NCBI GenBank assembly: GCA_010356995.1
Contig: ML996687.1
Span: 869,803-933,802 of the forward strand
Origin: Trichodelitschia bisporula
Taxonomy: Eukaryota > Ascomycota > Dothideomycetes > Phaeotrichales > Phaeotrichaceae
DNA: 64,000 nucleotides
Direction: 5' to 3'
In this document: piece by piece, positions 21,328 to 31,631 of the stretch
How the letters are laid out: every line of letters starts with the position of its first letter
How positions within the stretch are numbered: position 1 is the first letter of the stretch
Translations under genes and position numbers: made by a program
The notes under the pieces: generated by a model
Database searches by the model: none
Seen by the model: the letters and a program-made list of their open reading frames with translations, nothing else
Told to the model about the DNA's origin: nothing

Positions 21328-22790
21328 GACGAGACCTAGGGAAAAGATATGGTGCAGACAGCTGAAAAGGTAAGAGATGATTTGAATCGAAGAGGCCGTA
21401 GGAAGTCTCACTGCTTCAGCAAACTCCAGCGCCCATCGCGGGCTACATATTCTGACTACCCCACACTAGCTACGCTCGCTACGAGTACGCGTCCGCAATA
21501 TCTATCCACCCCTATCTGAGAGGATCAAGGCTCCAACCCGCAAGCCGACCAGTCCGCCACCCGTGACAGTCTGGGGTGGATTGCTGCAGGTACTGTAACG
21601 TCACTCATGGGCTCCAGCGAGCCTCGCCGGAAATGTCATTAAAATGGGATGGCTCGACCGCCCCTCGGCCCGGCCCAAACGGGTTTAAGGCCAATTCAGA
21701 CGACAGAAGGATAGGGGCGCAAACCGAATGGTCCCTGCGAGGGCGTGATTGTTTTTGGGCACATGGTCAATATCAGAAGAGATCTCTGAGACAAGACGCA
21801 AGGCAGCAACCGGAGAAGTAGAGCCGTGAGAGCCTTGCGAAAAGACCCCCAGGGACTTTGTGGCTCGGCGGTCGTCTGAAGCGATCTGACTTGGCATTCA
21901 GGCTAAACGCGGGAGCCGCGGGAGCATCTCTCGGCATGCATCGATCATCACTGGCTTGTCGCTCTCTCTCTTCTTCGCACCCTCTCCACACAAAGAAGCA
22001 TTTACCTGTACCACCATTTTTCCATCCGAGGGCGGGGGGGAGTGGCGGAGCGCTTTGCGATGTGTGTAGCCGGGTGTTCTCTTCGCGATGTTGGTCCCCC
22101 ATTCTCCATGGAACAAAAGAGTCGCGAAGCCTGAGAATGTGGAGTCCCGCATGGGTCAGCTTCTGCTCACGCGGAAAAGCTTGTTGGGTATTGTCATGGT
22201 CAGGTCACCCTGGGCGGAGTCGAAACAAGCTTCAAGCCACCGGCGACGCAACGGATGAGCGAAGGCCACCCTGTCAGATCATCAATCTTGATTGGAATGG
22301 CAATCTATGAGCCTTCCTCTACTCCTTACCGCATTTCCAGAAGACGCCAAGTACGGCAGCCGTTCCTTCGAGAACTGTACGTGCCAGAACAAAGAAAGAT
22401 CTTCACTGTACATTAATACATCAGTACATTACTGATCTTCAGTCTAGCTTGACCGGAGCCCTTTGTTTCCCATGTGAAGCGGTCGACCGAGGAAAGGCTT
22501 TGTACCTTTTGTACCCATGGATACTGTCAAAAGTCACTTCCATGTTGTCCTCAGCCGCCCCAAAGCTTCTATTGACACCCCAATCGGGAAGTCGCCATAC
22601 CGCATCGTCAAAGCAGCGCATTGTGTGTCAAACCACCACAAGTCTTGTATTGACGCCCAAACTAGGAAACACCATGATGCTATTAATCCGCGCTGCAAAT
22701 CCATCAGCTCAATCTGCCTCTCGGAATTATCCTTTTCCTCAACGGCTCATCGACCCACAAAACAACCATCACTATTCCAGCGATCCAACC
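21328..22790. other. Long intergenic region
   Basis: Divergent space between the transporter and the small secreted protein. Several frames are open but none has family similarity; one open frame continuing upstream from 22449 is regarded as untranslated leader of the next gene. A G run lies at 22034-22041. Confidence 0.5.
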
Positions 22791-23330
22791 ATGCGCTTCA
22801 AGACCCTCGCCTCAGCACTTCTCCTCGTCGCCATCGCCGTAGTCCTTCTCCGGGACAACCCGGCCGGCCAAAACGCCTCCGGCAACTATCCTGAGGGCTG
22901 TGACCCCTTCGGACCCAACCCCGCTCCAGCCGGCGCTCCGCAGCCCAAATTCTCGGGTAAGCGCACTCCGAAATCCGCACCGGCTCCAGCACCAGCTCCG
23001 GCTCCAGCCCCGGCTCCAGCCCCGGCTTCGAAGCCCACTCCCACTCCGGCCCCGAAGCCGCCTCCTGCGGCTCCGCCGCCTCTTCCTTCGGCGCTCAACT
23101 GGCAGTCTCCGCTCTTGTCGAGGATCTCCCAGATTGTGTCCGCCGCTTCGGCCCTTCCGAAGCCTCCTCCGCCGGACACACGCACGATTACAACGACGAG
23201 ACATGAGGCACCACCTGTCTCAATGATGCCTGGATGCTTACTCCGGAATGTTTCGCCTTGCACTGATGTTGGGAAGCCCTACAGCTCGTTCAAATTACCC
23301 GGACCCCCCAAAACCAAATCCGGTCACTAA
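22791..23330 (+). CDS. Small secreted Ala/Pro-rich protein, unknown function
   Basis: The frame is open from 22449, but the ATG at 22791 begins MRFKTLASALLLVAIAVVLL, a convincing signal peptide or signal anchor, so this start is preferred (179 residues). After it come an N-glycosylation site (QNASG), a block of alternating Ala-Pro (about residues 65-85), further Pro-rich sequence, and a C-terminal part with RTITTTRHEAPP and two Cys (GCLLRNVSPC); a third Cys lies near residue 41. No domain is recognised. The composition is that of an extracellular or wall-associated protein; an effector role is only a possibility. No intron is needed. Confidence 0.55.
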   Translation: MRFKTLASALLLVAIAVVLLRDNPAGQNASGNYPEGCDPFGPNPAPAGAPQPKFSGKRTPKSAPAPAPAPAPAPAPAPASKPTPTPAPKPPPAAPPPLPSALNWQSPLLSRISQIVSAASALPKPPPPDTRTITTTRHEAPPVSMMPGCLLRNVSPCTDVGKPYSSFKLPGPPKTKSGH

Positions 23331-23860
23331 TGTCCATCGGGTGCGGAGATACTGCTAAGGAGAGTCTTTTTATAATTTGGATATCAGTTTCCTGTATCGC
23401 CGGTTTATTGAGTCATCGCTTCTTGAGCTCTGTGTCAAGGGAGGATACCATCTCTCCCATGTCAAATTGCCACATACCCTGTGTTTGTCACGTGACTCGG
23501 TAAGCTTGATGCCTGACCCCTGCAATTCCAGCCCGGTTGCTGGACTTGCAGGGGTGAAGACTTGGCGCTGGCTGTGCGCTAGCACCCCTAGCTCCCCCAC
23601 ACTCCACATTCACGCGCGAAACCCTTACATAGTTCTTCAAGCTTTCAATGAATGTTTTTCCACAACCAATGCTGTGCAACCGATGATTTGTGCGCCCCTG
23701 ACACTCTGTTATGGCCCTCATGTGGCAGAAGGTGTATGTCATGCTGGACAAAGAAGACTCTAGGGATATCGGATTACGTGGCCATTGTTTACAAGTTGGC
23801 AGAAGTAGAGCCACTGCACCCTCCAAGTTTCTATCGGTAATCACACACTTCGGAGTTGCT
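23331..23860. other. Convergent intergenic region
   Basis: About 530 bp between convergent stops; nothing else recognised. Confidence 0.5.
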
Positions 23861-25780
23861 TCACCTGGAGTTGGCAACTTTAGTACCGGGCTGTAGTGCC
23901 ACCCGCACCAAGTCATGGAAACGCGGAGTTCCGAGTCCAGTGACAGGATCCCATCCCTTGGTCGCGTTCCAACTCGCAAATGGTACGAAAGACGCCGAAA
24001 TATTTTCACTCAGGCCGTCGACCGTACCCAGGCACCCCGTAGATCCCCCGTGTACAATGTCGGTCAATGCCCGGAAACCCTCAAGATACAGCCAAGGGTT
24101 CATCATGCCTAGCGGCGCCTGTCCGGCTTCAATACGCGCCGCATTGATCAGTCCGACCAGTCCCGCAACGGTCGGTGCTGACGCGCTGGTTCCGCTGATG
24201 GATGTAACCGCAAGAGAGTCGACGACCCTGAATTGTTTACCTTGCGCCGAGATATCCGGAATGGCGCGGCCATACGGGTTGAAGAGACCCGCCCATTGAC
24301 TGCCGAGCTGAGCAAGATAATTTTCCACCGCGGTTTCCTGGTACCAGGGGCGCGGCCAACGTTCCGAAAACCCGCCAGAGGAAAAGAGGGCAGCGCGCTC
24401 TGGATTAATATTCTGTGTGCTGCCAACCGACGTTACAAATGGACAAGTCGCTGGGAACGTGGCCTGAAAACGCGTGGCATTCCTTCCGTCATTAGTCTGG
24501 CAGTTGGATCCAACACCATCGTCCCCGCTCGAGAATATGACTGTGACTCCGCGCGCTCCTAGCTGGCCAATCATGTTGCAGACGACGCGAGAGTAGTTCG
24601 CAGGGACCGTCTGCTCAGCTTCTCCATATGAAATTGTCAGTGTATGGGGAAGGGTCCCGTCAGCTTGGTTGAGCAGGTATGTAAAAAATTCGAGGTACGG
24701 CTCATTGGTGTTCATTGACTCTGGAGGATTGGATAAATCCGGAACTCGAGGGCCTTGCCCAGCAGTACTGTAGAAGTGGGCTCTCACGGGAAAGCCAAGA
24801 GCTGCGGCGTATTGCATATCAAGATTTGCTTCATAGCTTGGGTATGCGAAGCCTTGACCAAGCTGTCCACCTTGAGCAATGTCAGCCCGAAGTGCGAGGC
24901 AAAAACGGATGTTCTACCATTGACGGAACTCCAAGTGAAATTCGTCCCATTTGCCCAAGGGGCGAACTGTGAGGTGAAAGAAATGAAATCTTCGTACTGG
25001 GCGGACTCGTCCAAAAAACCCGCAACGCCCACGAAACCAGTGTCATTGGTACGAGGCAGATAGTCATCTATGCAGTACAGTGCCTTCAAGCAAGAAGGCG
25101 TCATGGTTCGGTTGCAAAAGGTGGGGTCGGTACTAGTGGTATCGGACTCGGCATCGGGCTTTCCGAGGCGAACCCGTTCCCGAATATGATTCCGCTGCGA
25201 AGTGAGTTGGCTAAAGCGGGTCGTAGGCTGGACCATATCGACATATCGGAAAAGATCCTGAGGAATCGAATAGTGGAGTGTTCGTATGGTGGTGACATCA
25301 GGACGAGAAGGTTGGGTGTAGATGCCAAACTCGGTGTCCATCATGGCTTCGGCTTGCGTTACAGTCGCTGTGAAGGTAATCCAGTTGACGTTTGTTACGA
25401 TGCTATCTTGATTGACGCCATATCTGACGAGCCACGAAAGGACGTCACCCACGGCACCTGGTGAGGGTTGCAACAAATCGTTCAGCTCGTCCCTTTTCAA
25501 GTGACGACCGTAGGTGGGATGGTTTGGAGTTGACATGTCATACAGGGTTTGTTCAAAGAATGCTTGATTCGGCTAGCATATGGTTATTCGCTAGACATCT
25601 CGGGGAAGTGCACAGAAAGCTTACCGACTTCAACGCAATGCGGAAGTTCAGACGTGTGTCCCGGTGAGGCCAGGCAGTTAGGTTCCATCCTGGTGGTGCA
25701 GCGGCGAGGGACTCAAAGCGTTCAAGGCTTTGGGCCCAGAGACCAGTGACGAAGAGCAACAATGCCCAACGCAGATACAT
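23861..25780 (-). CDS. Sedolisin-family serine protease (S53, tripeptidyl-peptidase-like), secreted
   Basis: Three exons: 25625-25780, 24918-25572 and 23861-24870, with 52- and 47-bp introns (the second uses a cAAG acceptor); 606 residues. MYLRWALLLFVTGLWAQS is a signal peptide. Residues about 35-200 form the activation prodomain (LYDMSTPNHPTYGRHL is its usual core). The catalytic domain shows the Glu/Asp pair in YEANLDMQY, the oxyanion Asp in SSGDDGVG and the nucleophilic Ser in SISGTSASAPTVAG; the C-terminal Asp-rich Ca site includes KGWDPVTGLGTPRF. Sedolisins work at acid pH and release tripeptides or cut proteins outside the cell. The catalytic set is intact, so an active secreted protease is likely. 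Several N-glycosylation sites are present. Confidence 0.94.
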
Positions 25781-26852
25781 GATGCACCTTTGGACTTTGG
25801 AGAAGGGAATGAATGAATGAGTAAGCAAGAATATGGTCCGAAGGGAGGTCGGACTGGTTGGAATAGAAGGTATATGAAGGTGCTGATGCACAGGTTGAGG
25901 TTGGTAGAGATGCTTGGACGACGCAGCAACTGGTTCTTCTTCTTCCCAAGGGAAATGATTTCCAGGTAACTAAGAAATGAGGTGTGGAAAAGCTGCGAGG
26001 GTGTGTATATATTGATGCATGTTGATGGCATCCTGCCGCGCGCTGGGCTGACACTTGGGCCTTGTGGGCCACGGCAAGCAGCAAGAGCGGATGCGATGAC
26101 GGGACGCGATGACGGGATACGATGGATACTGTAGTTCCTGGTCTGACAAGAGCCAAGAGATTGTGGGGTTTTCTTTCCGAGATAAAAGCTCCTTCTCCAG
26201 ATCGAGTATAGCGACTCTTCGCCTCTTCCAAGTGTTCTTCCTCGCGAAGGACGATATAGTGAAGTCGCTATTGCTTTATCAAGCATCCCTAAGCTTCCTC
26301 CTCCTCCTCCTTCCCCACAACCTTCTTCCTCTCCTTTACTCCTTCCATCATCTCCACTGACCCATCTCCTCTATCCTTTTAACCTTATTCCCCTTCTTCC
26401 ACCTTCCGGTTGGTGTCCACGGTTGCATCTGTGGAACAACGCGGTCGCCATTCGGATATTAGTTAATCTTCCGTGCAGCTGCCGCCAATTGCCCTTGAGT
26501 TACGTTACCCCAAACCGTGGCCTAAATATGCTGTACACACGTCTGTTACATTGAGAAACGCTGCAGTATCCCGTGTGCATGTTGAGTTACGTGGCGTAAG
26601 CAAGCAAAGCGTCAACAAAGGGAAGGAGAAGGAGAGATGCACGTCTGATTTGACTTCAGGTGGTATGCTCTTGGCACTCAAAGGTGGCAAGCCACCCCGT
26701 GCCACCCGTGCCACCCGTGCCACCCACGCCACTCTTGGTGGCCTCACCCCTTCACCACTTCCAGTTCAACTTCCAGTTCAGCTTTCAGTTCAAACAGTGC
26801 CGTACAGTACCAACTGTCCATTTTCTTTGGATTTTGCAGCATCGCCATCAAA
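25781..26852. promoter_or_regulatory. Divergent intergenic/promoter region of the sedolisin and IMPACT-domain genes
   Basis: About 1.07 kb between outward-reading starts. It holds two low-complexity patches: a GCCACCCGT-type array at 26691-26730 and a cttccagttcaa-type array near 26757-26795, plus a CT-rich stretch at 26300-26400. No other gene was recognised. Confidence 0.5.
26691..26730. repeat. Short tandem array, GCCACCCGT unit
   Basis: Four imperfect copies of a 9-10 bp unit lie in the divergent promoter region, about 120 bp before the start of the IMPACT-domain gene. Confidence 0.7.
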
Positions 26853-27662
26853 ATGTCTGCCAAACGCCCTCTTCCAGATGCCTCCGACTCGCCTATATTT
26901 CGTTCCGAGCATATCGACGACCGGAAATCTACCTTCATCGCCCTCTTCAGTCCAACTCTTCGTGCCCCAGCACTCCAAGCTCTTCCTGAGCTCCGGTCCG
27001 CCTCGCACCGCATCGCCGCCTGGCGATTGCCTTCGTCGCAGAAGACCCTTACTCCACAATCCTCGACCCTCTATTCCCTTGGGCACGATGATGACGGCGA
27101 ACAATGGGCTGGCAGCAAACTAGAGAAGCTCCTCGTTGATCTAAAAGTCGAGGGCACCGTCGTTGTCGGTCGATGGTACGGAGGTATCAACTTGGGTCCC
27201 GTTCGCTTCACGCATATTGAAAATTGCGCCAGAGACGCTATTAAGCAGGCCGCTGGCTACCATACGCCTCCATTGACGAAATGCCCTAGGACCGGTGACG
27301 GGTCACCTCAACAGGGCGTCTTGGAGCAAGCCGCGAAAGCTGCTCTGGTGTCAGAGCTCCTCGAGCGCAATCGCAGCATATCTGTACTACGCGACCTCGT
27401 GAACCAAAAGCGGGCTGCTCAAAGCCTTCCGGTACGCCATTCTGCGCCTGCTGGCCCCAACGCTTCACTCGAAAGCCGCGAGTATTTTGAAGCTTTGCCG
27501 CTGGCGCGTTTACGAGCCCTAGAGCGTGCAAAGGACGCAACAACCGCATTCCTCCTGAAGGAGATTGACAAACTGGAGAAGTTGGATGCAAAGAATGTGA
27601 TACAAGATCCATCTGCGGAGCATCTGAAGAGTGACGAACAACCATCGCTCCCAGATCCGTAA
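26853..27662 (+). CDS. IMPACT-family (UPF0029) domain protein
   Basis: An intronless frame of 269 residues. The N-terminal half carries the UPF0029/IMPACT domain: SEHIDDRKSTFIA, HRIAAWRLP, LGHDDDGEQWAGSKL and GTVVVGRWYGGINLGPVRFTHIENCA. In Yih1/IMPACT this domain follows an RWD domain that competes with Gcn2 for Gcn1; here the RWD domain is absent and the conserved domain starts the protein, so it is not a direct Yih1 orthologue. The C-terminal half (about 140-269) is helical, Leu/Arg-rich, probably coiled coil, with ESREYFEALPLARLRALERAKDATTAFLLKEIDK-type heptads. A role in translation control is inference from the family. It converges with the muconate-cyclase-like gene 86 bp away. Confidence 0.85.
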   Translation: MSAKRPLPDASDSPIFRSEHIDDRKSTFIALFSPTLRAPALQALPELRSASHRIAAWRLPSSQKTLTPQSSTLYSLGHDDDGEQWAGSKLEKLLVDLKVEGTVVVGRWYGGINLGPVRFTHIENCARDAIKQAAGYHTPPLTKCPRTGDGSPQQGVLEQAAKAALVSELLERNRSISVLRDLVNQKRAAQSLPVRHSAPAGPNASLESREYFEALPLARLRALERAKDATTAFLLKEIDKLEKLDAKNVIQDPSAEHLKSDEQPSLPDP

Positions 27663-27748
27663 GCCCATTTTCTACGGGCAGCTAACAATGATGTATGTAC
27701 AATACCCGAACGCCTCCGATGCATGTTTTTTACTCGGCCACCGTCGGA

Positions 27749-29508
27749 TTAATCATACCAGAGCGCATTCGCGCAGCATCCTGTGCCTGACGCCTCGATC
27801 GAGCCATCTCTTGTTCGTACCACAGCCTTCGCAACCACTGTTCCGTTCGCCGTCGGGAGGGGAGCTTTCCAAGTGGCCACGATCTTCGCCACTATAGGAA
27901 CTTGAGCAGGAACTGGAGCGGCCGGCGGTGCACCTTCGGGGCGGTCCTGTCTCGGGACCATTATCTTGCTCTTCAGTTTCTTCCGGCGGTCGTCGTCATC
28001 GTCGTCGTCCCCCCACGACCACGGACTTCCACCCCCTCCTTGTTGCCATGGATAGCCGCCGGCCGGTGGCCCTTGCTGCCACGGGGAGCTGCCGCCAGGG
28101 GAGGCACTACCTGGAGTCTGCAGCCACGGGTAACTGGCGCCTCCACCCACGACCCCGCCTCCAGACACCGGCTTTGGAGGCGGCGGTCGTGGGTTCTCCA
28201 CCCACATACCGTCTTGCCAGCCACCTATGGCAGGTGATGCGGCATCTACGCCGCTCGCGCCTTCGTAGCTGATGCTTCTCAAGCCATCGACTTTCCACAC
28301 CTTCCGATTGTTAGCTAACACGCAACAGGTTTGGATTCTTCCATCCTACCTGTACCATGCCCACCTCGCTGTCGCTCAGGGCAAAGTATTCATTCCCCCA
28401 CGGCGCAGGGCTTACCGTGTTGGCAATTCCACCGCTGGTTGATGTTTGCACCTGGAACAATCGCCGGAGCGGGAATCCGGGTCCCTGTGGGTGGTTTGGC
28501 TGTGGAGTCTTGCTCTCCTTCATCGGGACCAGCAAAATCGCTGTGACATAGCCGTTCCTGCCACTGCGGCGCTTGTTGCGGGGTCTCCGAGTGGGATTAG
28601 GCCTATGGCGCGTGCTGGCGTAGAGCACATCATTATTCACTGAAATTGAGATCTCGTCGGCTAGATATTCTGCTGGATCTTCGCCTGGAAAGTGGGTCAG
28701 CTTCACTCTGGCCAGACAAGGAGGTGGGATATTTACCTTGTGGTATCAACGAATACGTCAGACCCGTGAAAGTTATCGGTGTTTCGCTCTTTTCCTGTCC
28801 CTGGTTGATGGCGTACACGGCAATTTCGTTCTTCGCCTCCAAGACGACGAATAGAAACTTGCCACCTGGGTGCACAATAAGATCGCGGGGTCTGGCATCT
28901 TCCGTCGGTGCGGGCGCGAAGGCTACCTGCTCCAGTTTTCCAGACTCTGTATCAACATGATGCGCCCAGATGCCGTTGGCTACGTCGTCGGCACTGTACA
29001 GAATATTGTTGTCGGGATCCATGGACATCCCCTGCACACCAGTTGACGATTTGAAGGTCAAGTTCTGAACTATGTCCTCCAGGGTGCCATCTGGCTCCAC
29101 GCTCATCGCGTTCAAGCAGTTTCCGAAGGGAGCGCCGTAGACGGTGAAAGGTGCCTTCATTAGTGGCAGGACGTATGCCGTTTTGAACCCTTTCGTCGCT
29201 CCCTGACAGCCGCTCTCGAGTTCGATGCTTCGTCGGTACCCCAGGTATGTGCTGTTCTCAACGGCGTATGACGCGAAGCCGTCCCGCTCACCAGCGTACA
29301 TGGCTGACTTGTCGTAGCTGAAAGAAATCCACGAGTGGCCATCGTGCGCGGCGATATTTCCCGACAATTCGAGTGTAGACTTTTGGTCGTCGAATTCGAG
29401 CGAGTACAGCTGTGGCGTCGTGAATGAGCTGACGAAGATGTGGTGCATGTCAGCCAGCGCCGGCCTTGCGGCCAGAAGCGCAGCGATCGACTGGGTCAGA
29501 CCCCGCAT
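27749..29508 (-). CDS. Carboxy-cis,cis-muconate cyclase-like beta-propeller protein with large C-terminal insertion
   Basis: Three exons: 28737-29508, 28350-28684 and 27749-28300, with 52- and 49-bp introns; 552 residues as read. The body is a seven-bladed lactonase-type propeller: HHIFVSSFTTPQLYSLEFD, AAHDGHSWISFSYD, VQGMSMDPDNNILYSADD, RDLIVHPGGKFLFVVLE and PWGNEYFALSDSEVGMVQVWKV. The Neurospora enzyme closes carboxymuconate in protocatechuate breakdown. The end GCCANALWYD is the normal family C-terminus, but between EGASG (residue 386) and it lie about 155 residues rich in Gly, Pro, Trp and an Asp run. This segment begins GTAGAT and ends GAG, so it may be an optional intron (see findings). 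The N-terminus is hydrophobic but a weak signal peptide. Confidence 0.85.
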
Positions 29509-31122
29509 GGCGGATTTTGTCTAAACCGGGCCGTGATGTCAGATATTCAGCGAACACGGTAAAGAGTGACACGGTGGGAGATGTGCGACGACGCGGGCGA
29601 GTGCAGAATATTATCCTCACGGGCTTATACCGCCGGCCAGTCGGTAGTCTCAAAAGCCGAACAGTACGGCATCCTGACAACATGCAAAACTCGGCCCTTG
29701 GCGCCTTAAGGTGACACGGCTCGCAATGGCTAGCTGCAAACACGGCATCCGCTCGCGAGAGGTGGGCGGCAGCCTGGCCAAAGGCATGGCAATTGCAGAG
29801 AAATGAAGGCGAAAGTGACTGCAAATCAGCAACCTTCCCTCTTTGGTAAACGGCACTGTGGGATCGGACATGAAGCTAAGCCGGAGTAAGGGCCGGCTTA
29901 AATCTAGCCTTCTTACACGAGACGCCAGTATAGGGCTGGACCGCGGGATCGAATATCGCGGGTGGGTTGGCAGGTGGCGTGCTTGGCTCACGAGGCTTGA
30001 ACTCGTTTCAAAGTGATTAACCTAGCAATTTCCCACTTTCTAGAAGTAATAAACGAATGTTCGATGACTTCGGCGCCGGTGGGCGATCTTGAAAGCGTAT
30101 GCCCAAAGCTTTTTGCGACTGTGGGGAACGGAGCGTACTATGAAAACACCCTTGATCACAGGTCATCGCCTTGCAGCATCAACCTGGCAACGTGTAGTCT
30201 GAACAAATAGGTACCTGAGTGCCTTGGGACCAATGCGGGAGACCTGTCTGCTCAACAATACTTTTTAATGGCATCACGTCATGAATTCCCTCGGCCTTCC
30301 ACTCCATTCAACCGACCGCGGTGAGACTCGTTTTCGTCAGATCTTGCCACGCTACAGGACGGAGATCGATTAGACTGGGAGTGCGTACGGTACGGTACTG
30401 GGAAGGCAGGGCAAACCGGGAGAGCAGCCGGATACGAGCGGAGAACCTTGACGCAGATCGAGCTCCACAACCACTGTTTCGAGAGCAACGTGGGGGATTC
30501 AATAAACATGCTCAGCGAATAACCAAACAAGCTTGCAGCTCCAAAGATATGCCGACGAGTGGCCAAGGTCGTGGCCGAGTATGGCTAGTGTTGAGGCGCA
30601 TGGCCGTTTCGGCTCAGCCTTGCTATGGGAGGCAAAGTACAGGTGCCTTGGCAAGGCTTAACGGTACGGCGACGATCGCGGTATCCGAGCAATGGCCTTC
30701 CCAGCTGACATGCTAATATTTCCTCGTCGAATGCGATGTACAGAAGACATCTGGGCCAGGGAGTGGCTCGCTAGAGATCTTTGGAGCTAGCTCAATACGG
30801 TAGCTAGTTCATGTAATAATCGAGGCGATGCCTGTACAGATGTATTCATTCAGGCTGCCAGACACAGCCAGAAGTTCAGGGCTGGTACGAAGCTACCGTC
30901 CGCAATTATGTTCACTCCCGAGCAGAGTACTGCTTTGCGTACCACAGTAGAGCTCGCCAATGCGGATGGGCTGCACAAGCTTTTAGTTCTACCCTATGTC
31001 CCTAGAGTCGGTATACGGGTGGGAAGCTCACTCTTGCCAAAAAGGAACGTATTCGTCCGAACAACGAAGCAAAAGAAAAACCCAACGAAAAAGGCGTCTT
31101 GCTGAGGAAGACAAAAAGATTT
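29509..31122. other. Long intergenic region
   Basis: No supported gene in 1.6 kb. It contains the muconate-cyclase promoter and several CGGTACGGTAC-type palindromic motifs (30384-30400 and around 30660). Short open frames look random. Confidence 0.5.
31113..31117 (-). terminator. RNA polymerase III terminator of tRNA-Leu
   Basis: A TTTTT run on the minus strand lies five bases after the tRNA 3' end. Confidence 0.7.
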
Positions 31123-31229
31123 GACAAGGGTGAGATTCGAACTCACGCGGGTTTCCCCAATAGATCACAGCTGCTGTACAGCCAAGCGTACGCTTGAGAC
31201 TATCACCTTAACCGCTCGGTCACCTTGCC
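31123..31229 (-). tRNA. tRNA-Leu (anticodon CAA inferred), intron-containing
   Basis: The 107-bp sequence has a 7-bp acceptor stem (GGCAAGG with CCTTGTC), A-box region TGACCGAGCGGTTAAGG, a long variable arm (TTGGGGAAACCCGCG) as in class II tRNAs, and B box/T arm GAGTTCGAATCTC. The anticodon loop reads CTCAAG, then an intron of about 23 nt; the loop CAAGCG can pair with CGCTTG just inside the intron, the pairing expected for spliceable pre-tRNAs. CAA-Leu genes commonly carry introns. A Ser identity was considered because the variable arm is Ser-like; one anticodon-stem pair is imperfect, so the identity needs a covariance-model scan. Confidence 0.75.
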
Positions 31230-31631
31230 GATTTGATGGGAGAGTTTGTCCAGGCTTGTATATTAGCAAGAAACTAAAAGCACCAACCATCTGGGCGCTC
31301 GCCCAATGGGAAAGTAGAGAGGGATGACATCCTGAGTCCGTGCACACCACAATGAGCTTCGGAAGCGGCAGAATGCTAATCCGAGGTTTTTCGTCTGCCT
31401 CAAAACCTCCGCAACTTCTTGCAAATCTTCGTCCGGCATCCAAAGCACAAAGGTACGTTTTTTCCGCTAAGCACTTCTTTATTCCTATGATTATGACACA
31501 TACAACAATCTGTCAATCCCCTGAAACGTGGTCTCAGACTGCGGATGTTGAGCCTTGAAAATATGATTTGCATTCCTCACTTCATTACATGTCGAACCAT
31601 TGGAGAACAGTTGCTGACTGAACAAAGCCCA
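31230..31631. other. Intergenic region between tRNA-Leu and SEN34
   Basis: About 400 bp upstream of the SEN34 start and behind the tRNA 5' end; no further feature was recognised. Confidence 0.45.

Noticed and set aside
22449-22790. N-terminal extension of the small secreted protein
   Set aside because: It would bury the signal peptide, and its composition is not protein-like; the ATG at 22791 is preferred.
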